From: Bacillus infantis NRRL B-14911 | GTDB lineage: Bacteria; Bacillota; Bacilli; Bacillales; Cytobacillaceae | NCBI RefSeq assembly: GCF_000473245.1 | Contig: NC_022524.1 | Span: 3,434,501-3,498,500 of the forward strand | Length of the DNA stretch: 64,000 nucleotides | Direction of reading: 5' to 3' | Part shown: positions 63,828-64,000 of the stretch, piece after piece | How positions within the stretch are numbered: position 1 is the stretch's first letter | How the letters are laid out: every line of letters starts with the position of its first letter | Notes under the pieces: model-generated | What the model was told of the DNA's origin: nothing | Database searches by the model: none | The model's input: the letters and a program-made list of their open reading frames with translations, nothing else | Position numbers and translations under genes: made by a program

Positions 63828-64000
63828 ACCATCTGCCTTCACCTGAAGCTCCATTATCTCCGCCTACTTGTTTATCACTCACTTCAAACAGTGCCGAAGC
63901 TTTTGGCTTGGATTTGTCCCGCTGCTCTTCTGCCTCAGCAGTAACAGTTGAATAGCCCACCTTCTCAGCCACCAGATAATACTTTCCATTTTCTTTTTTT
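63826..64000 (-). CDS. C-terminal end of an unidentified protein (cut by right window edge)
   Basis: An open minus-strand frame enters from the right edge and ends at TAA 63828-63826; 57 residues are visible. The segment GKYYLVAEKVGYSTVTAEAE has the G-Y-L-A-K-G-Y pattern of carboxypeptidase-regulatory or PEGA/Cna-B-like beta-sandwich domains. A short charged, glycine-rich tail ends in GEGRW. It converges on the minor-pilin operon and may be another surface or pilus-associated protein. No start, length or family can be given. Confidence 0.65.
   Translation of the reverse strand, partial: KKENGKYYLVAEKVGYSTVTAEAEEQRDKSKPKASALFEVSDKQVGGDNGASGEGRW

Overview
The window reads as a contiguous piece of a spore-forming Bacillaceae chromosome (Bacillus sensu lato). 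The evidence is dense sporulation content (spoVB, bofC, safA, a CotS-type kinase, spo0B, spoIVFA/FB, spoIIB), frequent TTG and GTG starts behind strong GGAGG-type ribosome binding sites, fused secDF, a T-box in front of hisS-aspS, and gene order close to the Bacillus subtilis hisS-relA-recJ-secDF-ruvAB-nadBCA-obg-minCD-mreBCD-maf region. That comparison is from memory, not from an alignment. No tRNA, rRNA, CRISPR array, prophage or insertion sequence was seen.

Layout. 1-2950: aspS (cut by the left edge) and hisS on the minus strand behind a T-box leader with a clear promoter. 3013-5140: a 58-residue HTH-like protein and a five-SH3 N-acetylmuramoyl-L-alanine amidase. 5210-15341 (minus): dtd-relA, recJ-apt, a LapA-like protein, a cation diffusion facilitator, secDF and comN. 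15469-18321: spoVB (+), a DUF421 protein (-) and a TIGR04086-type membrane protein (+). 18396-22620 (minus): ruvA-ruvB-queA-tgt-yajC. 22754-27312: a lipoprotein (+), then a sporulation block on the minus strand with safA, a spore-coat kinase, a YhcN/YlaJ (CoxA-like) lipoprotein, an unannotated 32-residue membrane peptide and bofC. 27553-32929: the NAD module nadB-nadC-nadA, divergent from nadS-niaR across a palindromic operator of NiaR type. 32994-41117 (minus): spoIVFA-spoIVFB-rng-rplU-prp-rpmA-spo0B-obgE-pheB-pheA, with an RNase E/G-family gene between the spoIVF and L21 genes. 41537-48715 (minus): spoIIB, maf, radC, mreBCD and minCD, with two families of palindromic intergenic repeats around minCD.

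48826-63760 is the most interesting part: a Gram-positive type IV pilus locus. On the minus strand, in transcription order, it holds an acidic membrane protein, a PRC-barrel protein, a VanW/G5 protein, pilB, pilT, pilC, a major-type pilin with its own promoter, the prepilin peptidase, pilM, pilN, pilO and a second pilin. Divergent from this is a plus-strand operon of three minor-pilin-like genes. The last encodes a 662-residue protein that lacks Glu+5 and has a beta-helix-like C-terminal half, which suggests a GspK-like tip subunit or adhesin. PilB carries two tandem motifs resembling the c-di-GMP-binding MshEN domain. The right edge cuts a further minus-strand gene whose tail resembles a beta-sandwich repeat domain.

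All starts were chosen by hand from ribosome binding sites and remembered family N-termini. Promoter, operator and leader calls are by eye.
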